64,000 nucleotides of DNA from Megamerina dolium (Eukaryota; Arthropoda; Insecta; Diptera; Megamerinidae): positions 62,439,355-62,503,354 of the forward strand of contig OY978525.1 of NCBI GenBank assembly GCA_963854835.1, read 5' to 3'. Shown here piece after piece: positions 22,277 to 35,760 of this stretch (its first letter is position 1; each line of letters starts with the position of its first letter). The position numbers were made by a program, and so were the translations under genes. Below the pieces are notes generated by a model. The model was given only the letters and a program-made list of their open reading frames with translations, did no database searches and was not told the origin of the DNA.

Positions 22277-24890
22277 TGTTCGTCCCGAACAAGTTTTTAT
22301 ACTTCCTCCCGATATGGCGCAAGTCGCTCCAAGTGCACTACTTTAGACTTTGCTCTTTTATTCTAGGCACGTTGAATACAATACACTACATCATTTATAC
22401 TTGCTATAATCTCATATGGTCCTTCCCAATGAGTCTGTAATTTAGGGGACAGGCCTTTCTTTCGTTGCGGATTATGAAGCATTACAAGCTCTCCTTCATA
22501 GAACCCTTTTGAATTTGCTTTCAAGTCATACCTGGCCTTCATCTATCGCTTATCATCTGCGACCGCTCTCTGATGAACTGATGTTCTTCATCCAACTGTT
22601 CCCGCTTTTCGTTAGTGTAGTTACCTTCGGTTGATCTTGTTGGTGTTGCGACTCCAAATTTTGAATCAGCTGGCAGTCTTAACTCGTTTCCAAAAATTGC
22701 CATTGCTGGTGTAGTAGCCGTCGTATCATCATCGAGAAGGATGCCATCAGGGGCATTGCTATATATGTACATCCCTGTCTCTTTGGTATTTATTTACGAC
22801 TTTTCTTAAATATTCCTCCAAGGTACGGTTAAATCGTTCTACCATGCCATCAGATTGTGGATGCAAAGGTGTTGTACGAGTTTTGTATATACCCAACTTA
22901 CGGCACATCTCTTGGAATACAACTGATTCGAAACTTCGACCTTGGTGTGAGTGTAACCCCATCGGTACACCAAAACGAGTAATCCATTGGTTGACGAATA
23001 CATCCGAAACTGTACTAGTTCCTTGATTTGGGATGGTTATACTACAGACCATTTACTGAAGTAATCTATAACCACCAGAACATACTTGTTCCCTGTGTTG
23101 CTTGTTGGAAATGGTCCAGCTATGTCTATAGCAATTCGCTCAAATGGAGCACTTACGGTGTATTGGTGCATTTTACCTAGACTTTTCTTACAACCACGAC
23201 CTTTGGCCATTGCACATTGTCTGCATTTCCGAATCCAATAAGCGACATAGTCACGACATCCAACCCAGTAAAATCGTTTTTTATTTTCTCGACGGTTTTG
23301 GTGATTCTCAAATGCCCTCCACTGGAAGAATTGTGATACTCAGTTATCACTTCATTTATTCTTGCCTTGGGTACCACTAGAAGATCATTAGTGGTTTTTC
23401 CATCTTCACTTTCCCATGCTCGGAATAAACATCCGTCTCGTGGGTGCAGGCTTTGTCACTGCGCCCAGTATGCCTTTGCTATTAGGTTCTCAAAAGCCAT
23501 TTCTTGCCAATCTGAAAGTACTCCTTGCTTCTTTTATTCCATAATCTTTACGAGATCTGGGTCGTTCCGCTGATCTCTTGCACTTGTTCGGTGGTCCATG
23601 ACTCCTCCGGCAATATATTCGTAAGTCGTAGGTTAACAATGTGATTTTGGCTTCTTACCCGAGAATAAGTATCAACTTTACTACGATGACTGACATCACG
23701 ATCTTTCTTTCGTTGTCCTGGTGACTTCGATCTTTGTTGCTTGCGTCGTAGACGCACCATGTGTCCTCTTTGGTCGATGACTGACATCACGATCTTTCTT
23801 TCGTTGTCCTGGTAACTTCGATCTTTGTTGCTTGCGTCGTAGACGCACCATGTGTCCTCTTTGGTCGCATATGAAGCACTTACCAGTAAATTTGTTTTCA
23901 CGTCGACCTGTTGTTCTTTCTCCAGGCTGCACTACGGACTTGAATGCCTGACACTCTGCTTCAACCAGATCTGGTGTTTCTGTTTCTACTTGGCGTACTC
24001 GTGGCACTGGTCGACACATTAAACTGGCGGCTTCAAACGTCAAGGCACTGCTAACTGTTTCGGCATATGTATTCCTTAGTGACATGACTAGGGCACGCTT
24101 AGTCTCTCCGTTGCATATGTCATATATGAATGCCTCTATCTTATTTTCTCGATGAATTCTTCCGAATTACCAGAGAAGCTCTCAATGTCGAAAGCGAAAT
24201 CCTGAAGGCTCTCATTACTCCGTTGCACTCGCGATCTTAACTCCACTCGATGTAATTGGCTCTTGTATTCATTTCCATATTTCTGCTGGAGTTTGTCCAT
24301 CAGTGATTGATAGCTACCACGATCTTTCTCTGGAATCATCTGTAACACGTCGGAAGCATTACCTTTTAATACGACTATTAAAGCAGCAGTCTTGTCGCTG
24401 TCATCCCATTGATTCTTCGAAGCTGTTGTCTCGAATTGAAGCTTAAAGATATTTTATGGCGTGCTTCCGTCAGATGTTGGTGGCTTTAGTTTGATTGTAC
24501 TTGATTATCTAATCACTGATGTAAATGGTCCGTTTATTTTTAATTGATTGAGCTCGTGCTCTAATTTCTTAAACTTATCTTCCCAGTCGTTGACATGTTC
24601 CTTCAGCTTATCATCCAACTCATCAACGTGTTCTTTCAGCTCTGTGTCTTTTTCACTAATAGCGCCGGAAATTTCCTGAAATCTGAGTTGATATCCTTTT
24701 TGTAGATTTTGGATGACTTGATCTCGGCGAGTCGAACCGTCTTGAATTTCCATGCGCAATTCACTAATAACACCATCTTGTCGTGCCGAACGTTCTTGAA
24801 GTCTGCAGTCAATGCGAGACGCATTTCCTTGAATTTCCGCACCCAAGTCAACCGTATGTTTTTGTAACTTCGCTATGTTTACAATCAACT
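22277..24890 (-). pseudogene. Ty3/gypsy-like gag-integrase remnant lacking protease, RT and RNase H
   Basis: Read from high to low coordinates: a coiled-coil-rich gag N-terminus (24,505-24,888); gag core with DRGSYQSLMDKLQQKYGNE and VQRSNESLQDFAFDIE; the knuckle region CFICDQRGHMVR, whose last Cys is lost; then, with no protease, RT or RNase H, the integrase-side sequence [16 protein letters not shown]. The integrase keeps VFVNQWITRFGVPMGLHSHQGRSFESVVF (the central catalytic Asp is now His) and MVERFNRTLEEYLRK. A 91-bp tandem duplication and a second internal deletion near 22,758 add frame breaks. Comparison with 62,635-63,999 shows where pol should be. Not functional. Confidence 0.85.
23685..23866. 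repeat. 91-bp tandem duplication in the gag knuckle region
   Basis: Two almost identical 91-bp units, 23,685-23,775 and 23,776-23,866 (ACTGACATCACGATCTTTC at the head of each), covering the CCHC-linked basic segment. Because 91 is not a multiple of three the duplication shifts the frame. About one base differs, so it is young relative to the surrounding decay. Confidence 0.85.
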
Positions 24891-24925
24891 ATGTTTACAA
24901 TCAACTATGTTTACAATCAACTAGT

Positions 24926-25271
24926 CAAATGACAATAAAATTTAATGTAAAACTAGTACAAAACAAATTTAACAGTGATTCGGATGCTCAATTTATACCA
25001 GAGACTTCAGAAGTAAAAATAAAACCCACTGTTAATAGATGGCGTTTTAACAGTAAATAGGGCGGAGAAATAATGGCCGCCATTCATTCAAAACGAAAAA
25101 TGGTTTTACATTCACTGGAAACAGTTGATATTGTGCATTTTCGAACGTAAACCAACCACAGCTTCACACTTTTAATTTCAATTATTCTTATAAACGAATA
25201 TGTGAAATTCAGCTAATGTGATATTTGAGTTAGTTTTTCTCAAGAGAGAATCAAAATTTTTTTTCAAAACA
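24926..25271 (+). repeat. Repeat A, copy 3
   Basis: Near-identical inverted copy of 21,682-22,048. Shared landmarks include ACAATAAAATTTAATGTAAAAC, GATGGCGTTTTAACAGTAAAT and, at the LTR side, TTTTCAAAACAT. It lies on the 5' side of the gypsy-like gag remnant. Confidence 0.78.
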
Positions 25272-25582
25272 TTGTTACGTTTCTATTTTGTGAGCGTTTT
25301 ATTCTATTTGAATTAAGAATTTATTTAATCAACTCTATTTACAATGAACTATTTACATTAACTCCTTTAATGTACTTGCAACTTTTGCTTCTGATACCTT
25401 ATCGATGTTTACGTAATCACGTTCGGGATTCGATTGATTTGCATTTGTCAACACTGGCTCTATTTATACAACACTCCAGACTCTTCCTTTATCGTAGTCA
25501 AGATTCATATCTTTCTTTCTCGTTGGCTTGTTCTGGTTATTGCCTATTTCTTTTTGTTGATGTTCGTGTCGATGATGCCCAA
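25272..25582 (-). repeat. Gypsy-like LTR, 5'-truncated, in the right arm of the inverted duplication
   Basis: Starts TGTTACGTTTC (the reverse complement of the LTR end) and matches the LTR at 21,313-21,681 in opposite orientation, sharing the diagnostic TTCATTGTAAATAGAGTTG tract. It stops at about 25,582, where a DD41D mariner fragment begins. The LTR-repeat A junction is the same as in the left arm. Confidence 0.75.
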
Positions 25583-26143
25583 ACGTGAAATAAACTGCTC
25601 ATCGATCTCGCCTCTCAATTGGGCCATTGTTTCGCATGCTGTGTGGCATGTGGCACCGTCTTGTTGAAGCCACATGTCAGCCAAGTCCAGCTCTTCTATT
25701 TTGGGCAAAAAAAGTTTGTAATCCTCGCACGGTAGCGTTCGCCATTCACAGTAACGTTCCTGCCTTCTTGTCTTTAAAAAAGTACCGCCCAATGATGCTA
25801 CCGGCCATTAATACACACCAAACAGTACATTTTTCGTGATGCATTGACAGTTCTTGCAATATTTCTGGCTGGTCTTCACAACAAAAAAGGCAATTTTGAT
25901 TGTTCACGTTTGCATTTAACTAGAAATAAGCTTCGTCGCTCAACAGAAGTAAGGGTACGGTGCACTTTTTTAACCGAGCATGATTTTTGATAATAACATT
26001 CAATAATCTGCAAGCGTTGTTCATTTGTTGTTGTTGTTTTATGCTTAAATTAAAGACCAAACTGAACCTGTTTGACAATAACATGTTACACGAAAACAGC
26101 TGAGCAGTGTTGCCAAAAAGAAATTTGCCAATAAATCACCCTG
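25583..26143 (-). mobile_element. DD41D mariner fragment, truncated and internally deleted
   Basis: The same subfamily as 3,471-4,268. The intact end at 26,143 (ATCACCCTG followed by TA) matches that element's end. Coding remnants on the minus strand include ATTGAATGTTATTATC, an N-terminal piece missing from the other copy, then SDEAYF, PKIEELDLADMWLQQDGATCHTA and MAQLRGEIDEQFIS. The other end is cut at about 25,583 by the LTR, so the third Asp is lost. Confidence 0.82.
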
Positions 26144-26373
26144 TACATATATTGTAGGCCCATTAAACTTCAATGCAGAATTGTGTGCCATGATAATTTA
26201 ATGAGATCTAATTACCTAAATATAACAAAAAATTTTTGATATTCTTTTGGGAAAAATTAACTCAACTATCACATTTGCTGAATTTCACATATTCTTTTAT
26301 AAATATAATTTGGAATTATCCAATATAATTTCAATATTAATTGAATCTTCTTCGTTGGATTCATACATAGGTA

Positions 26374-27545
26374 CAAGGGCGGTCCTAGACCTAACAAAGA
26401 AAATACAACAAATTTTGGAAAATTTTACTTGTTTTCTCAACATAATCTCCTTTTAGCTCTATACACTTTACCCAGCGATGTTCTATAGCTTCGGTACCCT
26501 GTTTATAGTATGAAATGTCTAGCCCATTAAAATAGCCATCTAACGCAGACTCCACCTCTTCGTTATTTGCAAATCTTCTACCACCAATTCATTTTTACAA
26601 ATTTGGAAATAGAAGATAATCTGAAAGACCTGGATCAGGCGAATAAGGTGCGTGCTGAAGCAATTCGAGCTTTAACTCATTAATTTTGGCCATCGCAATA
26701 ACGGATGTGTGACCTGATGCAATGAAACAACTTTCTTTTTCGCCAAATGCAACCTTTTTTCTTTAATTTCATAATCTAAACGCTGCAACAAATTAGCATA
26801 ATACTCTCCATTGATTGTTTTTTCTTTTTGAAGATAATCAATAAAAATTATCCCACGTGCATCCCAAAAAACAGACGACATAACCTTGCCTGCAGATGGA
26901 ACTGTCTTCGCCTTCTTTGGTCACGATTTTTCCCTTTCAGTCCACTGTTTTGACTGCTCCTTTGTCATCCATGGTTACGAATCGACGCAAAAACACTCTA
27001 TAGAAACATCTTCACGACGTTGTTTTTGTTCTATTGTGAGCAAACGCGACAATATACGATATATAGCACTTTTTAAAATGCCTGTATTTTCACCTAGCTC
27101 ACGCACCTTCAGCCGGCGGTCATCCAATACCATTTTGTGGATTTTCTTAACCGCTTCTGGCGTGACCACCTCAATTGGTCGACCGCTACGGTGTTCGTCT
27201 TGGCAGCTCGTACGACCTCGTTTAAACTCTGCCACCCAATATTTTATGGTCATAAACGAATGAGCAGACTCCCCCAGAATATAATCTTGTTCTGCTTTAA
27301 TATTCGTTTGACTGAGACATTTTAAATGAAAGTATTGAATTACATAACGGTGACCACTTTTTTCCATGTTTACAAATTCACTGAGGTCGTTAACTTTCGA
27401 TGGCTCCACAAAAATACTAAACAACGTGGCGCCTTGAAACTTAAAATATATCTTTTATAAGGTTACCACTTTTCACCAAAGTAACTTTTTTCAAACCACT
27501 GCCGACATCTTTATGTCAGGTCGGGTAGTTCTGGGACCAGACTCG
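26374..27545 (-). mobile_element. DD34D mariner (mellifera/irritans style) inside repeat A
   Basis: About 1.17 kb bounded by imperfect inverted ends (CAAGGGCGGTCCTAGACCTA at left; the right end read inward is CGAGTCTGGTCCCAGAACTA) and flanked by TA at 26,372-26,373 and 27,546-27,547. Coding is minus strand and broken. The repeat A copy continues on either side, so this insertion is younger than that repeat. Confidence 0.85.
26440..27384 (-). pseudogene. Mariner transposase, degenerate
   Basis: Starts with MEKSGHRYVIQYFHLKCLSQ; the DNA-binding region follows (YWVAEFKRGRTSCQDEHRSGRP, then helix-turn-helix ending KSAIYRILSRLLTIEQKQRRE). After frame breaks come MSSVFWDARGIIFIDYLQK and INGEYYANLLQRLDYEIKEKR, standard mariner blocks around the first catalytic Asp. 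The second-Asp block is garbled after HLAKKK, and the C-terminal part (PYSPDLAPSDY-like) is broken. Stops and frameshifts prevent function. Subfamily placement is by motif style only. Confidence 0.82.
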
Positions 27546-27719
27546 TACATAAGAAAATATTTGAAAATGCTTAATCTCAACTGGTTCCAGTGAATGCAAA
27601 ACCATTTTTCGTTTAGAGTGAAAAATGAGCTATTGTTTCTTCTCCAAATTTAATGTTAAAACGCTGTCACAGTGGGATATCTCTATACTTCTAAAGTCTC
27701 TGGTTATATCCAGAAATCA

Positions 27720-29300
27720 AACGTATACGATGTTTGATTGTATTGTAGTGTAGGTCGCGTACTGTTTGCAACTCATATTACAATGATGTCATTCGTGCTT
27801 CCGATTGTTTTACGAACTGTAGAGAGATTTTTAAACCTACATGTGTGCTACCTGTAAACTTAGATCATATAAAGCGTCAGTTACTCGAGACATAAACTTA
27901 GAAACCAAATCGATATAGGTTTTTGCTATGACCTATGTTTCGGATAATTGGTTATACTGCTCTCATGATAGCAAGAAGCTCGTGTCAGCTGACATGTCAA
28001 ACTGGCGCTTTATAGTAACTAAATGACTTACTATGAAAGAGAGGCTGCGCAACTGTATGAGCTGTATAGTACTACATACATAATCACATGTTGTTGAAGT
28101 CGTCGTCGGGTAGCACTTATTAAAACTTTTTGAACGACAAATATGTTCGAGGGAATGTAATTGAAAACAAAAATCGCTTTAATGCAACTAATAAAAAAAA
28201 AGATTAATTAAAGTGCGACAAAAATATTGAAAATAGAATACAGCTCATAGAATATATCTTTATGAATGTACCAATATAAAATACCTACATATTGTAAGTA
28301 TATACTATAAGACATAATAGGTATAATAGAAATGAACAACAGAGACGTTATTAAGTTATTGTCTGGAGTTGATTCCAGTTTTGTATAACCGTTCGATAAG
28401 TTAAGGTGATGCTAATATTTTCGTTTCTTTGGTGAGAATATAGGTAAGCCTCATTTGTTTTCCTATGTGTATTATTAGTGGAATTTTTTGTCATTATCTT
28501 ATAAATAGGTTTGAGTGCATATTGGAGTGAGAAGAATAGAATCTTGCTATTATTTTAAATAAGTTTGAGAGCATATTGAAGTGAGAATATTAGCATAATC
28601 TCCAACAAGGTCACCCTTCATATGCACCAAGGTGAATTGTGTGAGTTTGAAAGTGCAATAGTCAGATTTTGTGCTTTTTCACATAGTTTAGAAGTAAGTG
28701 AGTGAGTACGTATATACGTTCCCGCCATAGACACAAATTCCACATTTAAACCGTGTAGATACTATTGATTACAATTATTAAAGTTGGAATAAATATATTC
28801 CACAAATGGTTTCTTTTTTGTATTTGTCATTTTATAAATTGCCATATAATATAATAATATATGCGCTATATAGTAATTTATCGTTCAATTTAAACCACAT
28901 AAAAAAATCATAAGAAGCATATGTTCTATCGCGCGAAGTTCCAAATTGTTTATGGTATCTTGTGTTTATGCTACATCTATAACAACTGGCAGCGGGCATC
29001 TTCATAGGCGTATGTTTTTTTGCTTTTGCTGTATATTTTTTCTAAAGTTCTCGCACTTGAAATTTCTATTAAAAAATTTTTCAGCACGAAATTTGTGTCC
29101 TTTTAGAGATTATTCATTGAATATATTAAAGGTTCTCAAATTATGGATTGAATATTGGCGGTGGACAAAAATTTTTCTATAAATAATAAAAGGTAATAAC
29201 CGAATTTTATAGAAATTAATTATTATTTCTAACTGCAATGAATTAGTAGCTTTTTTATCTTCTTTATTGTGCTAAATTTTCAAATAAAATCAAAAATTAG
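27720..29300. other. No gene recognised; AT-rich, with a local imperfect duplication
   Basis: About 1.6 kb. Near 28,508-28,545 and 28,561-28,600 two similar segments (TTTGAGTGCATATTGGAGTGAGAA and TTTGAGAGCATATTGAAGTGAGAA) form an imperfect tandem pair. I found no exon, RNA gene or named transposon. Confidence 0.5.
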
Positions 29301-29304
29301 TAAC

Positions 29305-31960
29305 TACTTACTTATGTGGCCATAACAACCGAAAATCGATTTAGGCTCAATATAATATGCTTCGCCAGCCATCTATGTTCTTCGCCAGCTGGCGCAGGTG
29401 TGTAATTCCAAGCGCTGACAAGTTCTCCAGTACTTGATGTAGGTTTTCCTATTATGAGTCGTCCACCAGCGGACTCCAAATATAACACCTTCTTCGCCGG
29501 AGCGTGTTCTTCCCTTCGCTCGACATGATCTAGCCATCGCTACCGCTGAATTTTAATATGATTTACTATGTCAGTGTCGGCATACAGCGCATACAGCCCA
29601 TGGTTGCACCTTATTCGATACTCGTCACCAACGCAAATAGGTCCAAAGATCTTCCGTAAGACATTTCTTTCAAAAACTCAGAAAATTCTCTCATCTGAGG
29701 TGGAAATTGTCCTAGCTTCAGCGCCATATGTAAGGACAGGCATAATGAGAGACTTGCAGAGTGTGGTTTTCGTTACTTGAGAGAGAGCCTAGCTTCAGCG
29801 CCATATGTAAGGACAGGCATAATGAGAGACTTGCAGAGTGTGGTTTTCGTTACTTGAGAGAGAGCCCGACTTCTCAATTTTTTACTTTAAAGTAGCACCT
29901 GTTAGCAGGAATCATCTTTTGAAATATCTCCAGGCTGACGTCATTACTAGTGTTAATGTTGGTTCCAAGATAGATCAAGTCCTTCACTACTTCAAAAGCG
30001 TAGTTTTCAACAGCCACTTGCTGTCCAAAACGCTGGTACTCTTTGTTTGTTGATACTAAGTACTTCGTCGTGCCCTCGTTCACCGTGAGACCCATTCGAC
30101 GCGACTCTCTTTCCAACTCTGAGAATGCTGTAGTGAGAGCTCAGGTTATATTCCACCGCGACCACAGATCTATTGTGCACGGCATACACTAATAGCATGA
30201 CACTTTTGTTGAAGGGAAGGTCCTTCCAAATTTTCACTGCACAACGGGAGTTACACAGTGTCATTCTGCAAAGTCGAATGAGCTTCGAAGGAAAACTGAA
30301 GGCAGACAATGTTAAGGTAATCCTTTACCGGACTGTCGAAACTTTATGATCAACAAATAGATGGTATGTTTCGATTTACTTTTCTTGAGTCTTCTCCAGG
30401 ATTTGGCGCGTTGTGGAAATCTGGTCGATGGTAGCTTTACCAGGTCTGAAGCCACACTGATAAGGAATAATCAGGTTGTTGAGCATAGGCTTCAATCTTT
30501 CATACAGTACGCTCGATAGAACCTATAGAAGAAGTATTCCCTCCATAAACTCAGTACACTATGGACATCTGTAACCAGATTCCCATTTCCATCACGACAA
30601 GAGGCTCCGGGATTTAAACCGCTACACAGGCGCTTGATCTTCTCAAAGAATTTTCGAGTCTCTTTCCTGTTTCTACACATCTCTATCTCCTTACACTAGC
30701 GTCTTTCTAGCTCTCTCTTCTTACGCCTGAAAAGACGCATCTTCGCAATCCTCTTCTATCTTAACGTTCCTTAACAGCTCGCGTGGCACCTGCACGTAGG
30801 ATTTTTCTTTAGGCGGCGTCTTTCTCTGCGGTAGCATCGAGATACTCCGGATCATACCTCTCGTTCTTCAGGGGATGGTAGAAGCCGATTACCAGCAGCA
30901 GTAGTGATCGAGTAGTATATATGTATCCACTGTGCGCATGTATCATCAAGAGGGGGAGTGTTCTGCATAAGCAGATCCGATAATCGAGTGGTAAAAGAAT
31001 TTGCTGTCTCTGGTGATTGCAGCTTAGTGACGTCAACTTTCTCTGTGTGGGACTTTGTTTGTTCTTTGCGACACATAAACGTGTTCGAACCTTAGCTGCA
31101 ACAAGGTAATGATCCGAGTCGATGTTGGCACCACGGATTTCATGTCCATCACATTGGAAGCATGCCTACCGTCAATCATCACGTGATCAATTTGTTTCTT
31201 CGTTCGTTGATCTGGAGCCGCTTTATTGATGTTGAGATACTCAAATCTGGTACTACTAAATACCATATTTCATGCTGCGGCGAAGTCGATCAGCCTCATT
31301 CCGTTATCGGAGGTGTTCTGGTGGAAGCTGAATTTTCCGACAGTTGGACCAAAGGTACCTTCCTTGCCCACCCTGGTATTAAAGTCGTCAAGCCTGACTT
31401 TGATATCGTGGGGGGCAGCGGTTATGAACTTCTTTAAGGCGCTGAAAGGAACTCTCTTTGGACGAAACATCCTTCTCATCCGTCGGACGTTGGCACATAT
31501 TAGGCAGACGTTAAAAAATGTTGCATTAGTGCGGATTGTGGCCAGTCGGTCTTTTGTAGGTGTGAACTGGTAGACAAAATATCGCAGTCTTTTAGTAACA
31601 ACAAATCCCATCCGTGCCTCTCTGCATGGCAAGTGTAATATATATCACATATTGCTCTTTTAGAGCAATCGTGATATCAGCCTTGTGTTTTTCGAGGACA
31701 ACAACCAGGGCACTTTCCCTATAGAGGGTTTGGACATTCCAGGTGCATATCCGTAAATCGTGGTCCTTATTTCGTTTGCGTCGGTGGTTTGATTATTCAC
31801 CGGGGGAAGTTTCTATCTGGTGAATTCCAAGCCCAACGCACAACATCTAACCGAGGAGGCTTTCGGCACTCACTTTATCCGTCTCCCAGCTAATGCCAGG
31901 AAGACGTTGCTAGCTGGTCGCCACGTGGAGGACCTCCATTAAAAAACGAATGTGGAATCA
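29305..31960 (-). mobile_element. RTE-like (CFDP2-type endonuclease) non-LTR retrotransposon, degenerate
   Basis: Reads minus strand from about 31,960 to a 3' end near 29,305. Endonuclease remnants: MGFVVTKRLRYFVYQFTP, FNTRVGKEGTFGPTVGKF, DNGMRLIDFAAA, KKQIDHVMIDGRHASNV. The linker includes KLQSPETANSFTTRLSDLL and EREV..LDATAEKDAA. RT remnants: MCRNRKETRKFFEKIKRL, LIRLCRMTLCNSRCAVKIWKDL, VNEGTTKYLVST, and the DLIYLGTNIN block near 29,955-29,985. The 3' end (TTATGTGGCCATAACAACCG in plus orientation) matches the tails at 55.4 and 57.2 kb. Many stops and frameshifts. In insect annotation this family is often mislabelled craniofacial development protein 2-like. Confidence 0.83.
29711..29864. repeat. 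77-bp perfect tandem duplication within the RTE copy
   Basis: Units 29,711-29,787 and 29,788-29,864 appear identical (CCTAGCTTCAGCGCCATATG at the head of each). Perfect identity inside an otherwise decayed element points to a recent slippage-type duplication or an assembly artefact. Confidence 0.9.
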
Positions 31961-32318
31961 CATAGCGAACAGAACTAGCTAAGTGATGGCACTCTCATTA
32001 TAGAGTGAAGGTGTCATCATATAACGCAAAGAACAAACTACATGACGTCCAGTGAGTTGATTTGCGATGTGTTCCACAAGGATTGCGATAGTCCGTACCG
32101 GTTGAACTAGTTAGACACGCTACCTTGCGAAGACACTACCAGACCACATATGATATATAGATATGTTTTTTTTATTAACCAACAATCATTTAATACTTAG
32201 TTTTTAGGCACGTCTTAAAAACAATAATAATGTTTAAATAGTTAAAGTTAACATAATATTCTAAAGAAGAAGAAAAGGATAGAGAATATTATTTGAATAA
32301 ATTAAATATAAATATATA
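31960..32318. other. RTE/mariner junction region without a gene
   Basis: About 360 bp. The part near 32,110-32,135 (AGACACGCTACCTTGCGAAG) repeats a phrase found at 1,970-1,990, so it belongs to the RTE-associated repeat. The remainder is AT-rich and unassigned. Confidence 0.5.
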
Positions 32319-33500
32319 AGGTTTAGTAAAAGCAATCCATTATTTTTGCAATAAATTGAAGGTATTATTTAGCAAAGTTAGAATGATCCGATTTAGGTCA
32401 AATATGCACCGTTTTGTTGGATAACTTGTTGCCATTTTGAATATAATTTCATAGTGCCACTCTCATAGAAACCCTCGTCCCTATTGGCAAAAAACTGGGA
32501 GAGTCGATTTTCACAAGCTTCTCTTGAGGCGAATTTTGCACCAGCAAAATCATTCGCCATAGACAGGCACAGGTAGTAATCACTTGGTGCCAGGTCCGGA
32601 CTATAAGTTGGATGCATAAGAATCTCCCAACCAAGCTCCCGGAGCTTCTGGCGTTGTCCTGATGGAACACAATTTCTCTCCTATTGGCCAAAGCTGGCCC
32701 CTTCTGGGTGATTGCTTTTTTCAGACGGTTCAGTTGTTGACAGTACAGGTCCGAATTAAGAGTTTGGCCGTAGGGGAACAGCTCATACTAGATGATTCCT
32801 TCCCAATCCCACCATAAACATAGCGAAACCTTCCTGACCGTCAATTCTAGCTTGGCCAGCGTTAGCGCCGGCTCACCGCGATTCGATCACTACCGTCACT
32901 TTTTATCACCAGTAACCATCCGCTTTAGAAAAGGATCGATTTTGTTGTGAATCAGTAGCTATTCACAAATGGAAATTCGGCCTATGATGTTTTTTTTCGT
33001 TAATACGTCTGGCACCCATACATCGACTTTCTTTTTGTATCCAGCCTTATTTAGATGGTTCCAAACGGTTTTTTGTGCTATGTTGAGGATAGATAGAGAT
33101 AGAATAGAATAGGGCAATAGAAACAGGGCTCACATGACGGTCAGACTCGACGATGTCCATTATTTTATCGATATTTTCGACAATTGGCCTTCCCGATCGT
33201 GGTGCATCTTTGACATCAAAATTACCGAATGGAATCTACGAAACCAAAATTGTACGTGGTTGGCTATAACAGTATCAGGACCATAAAAACTATTCCTATT
33301 TTCAACCGTCTGGCTTGCGTTTTCGCCGCGTGCTCAAACAATACTGAGTCAAGCAATCACAAAACTGCCTGAAAAGTTTATTTAGTACGAAATCTTATCT
33401 TTCTATCGCCATCTACAGTTAGATCGCACTTATACAATGCGAGATTCAGATTGCTAAAGCCATCTATTGGGAAAATAATGGATTTCTTTTTACTATACCT
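32319..33500 (-). mobile_element. Mauritiana-like mariner (DD34D style), degenerate
   Basis: A 1.18-kb mariner with inverted ends (AGGTTTAGTAAAAG at left; read inward from the right, AGGTATAGTAAAAAG). The transposase on the minus strand is in pieces: ANHVQFWFRRFHSVNFDVKDA, then a QKTVWNHLNKAGYKKKVDVW region, IDPFLKRMVTGDKK, EIVFHQDNARS, and MHPTYSPDLAPSDYYLCLSMANDFAG with a conserved C-terminus ending QNGAYLT at 32,393. A frameshift separates the second and third catalytic blocks. The right end runs into the (TA)n tract. It has the same terminus as bases 1-38 of the window. Confidence 0.85.
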
Positions 33501-35722
<2,222 letters not shown>

Positions 35723-35747
35723 AAACTTGTTCGGGACGAACAAGGTT

Positions 35748-35760
35748 AAGAGGAGGGCAG
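35748..35760 (+). other. Polypurine tract of the gypsy-like element
   Basis: AAGAGGAGGGCAG lies directly before the LTR start. From family knowledge this tract primes plus-strand DNA synthesis. The same tract occurs inverted at 62,597-62,609. Confidence 0.8.

Larger units (their letters stand above)
26180..27715 (-). repeat. Repeat A, copy 4, split by a mariner
   Basis: Left part 26,180-26,373 (ATGATAATTTAATGAGATC, then ATTTGCTGAATTTCACATATTC) and right part 27,546-27,715 (GCAAAACCATTTTTCGTTT, then CTTCTAAAGTCTCTGG) together make one repeat A copy. It gives an uninterrupted version of the point where copies 2 and 3 carry the LTR. Confidence 0.72.

Noticed and set aside
26440..27424. SETMAR-like host gene
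   Set aside because: Only the mariner transposase part is present; there is no SET domain and the element has its own inverted ends and TA flanks.
29874..31632. Craniofacial development protein 2-like host gene
   Set aside because: The endonuclease-like sequence is part of an RTE retrotransposon with RT motifs downstream, present in multiple broken copies.
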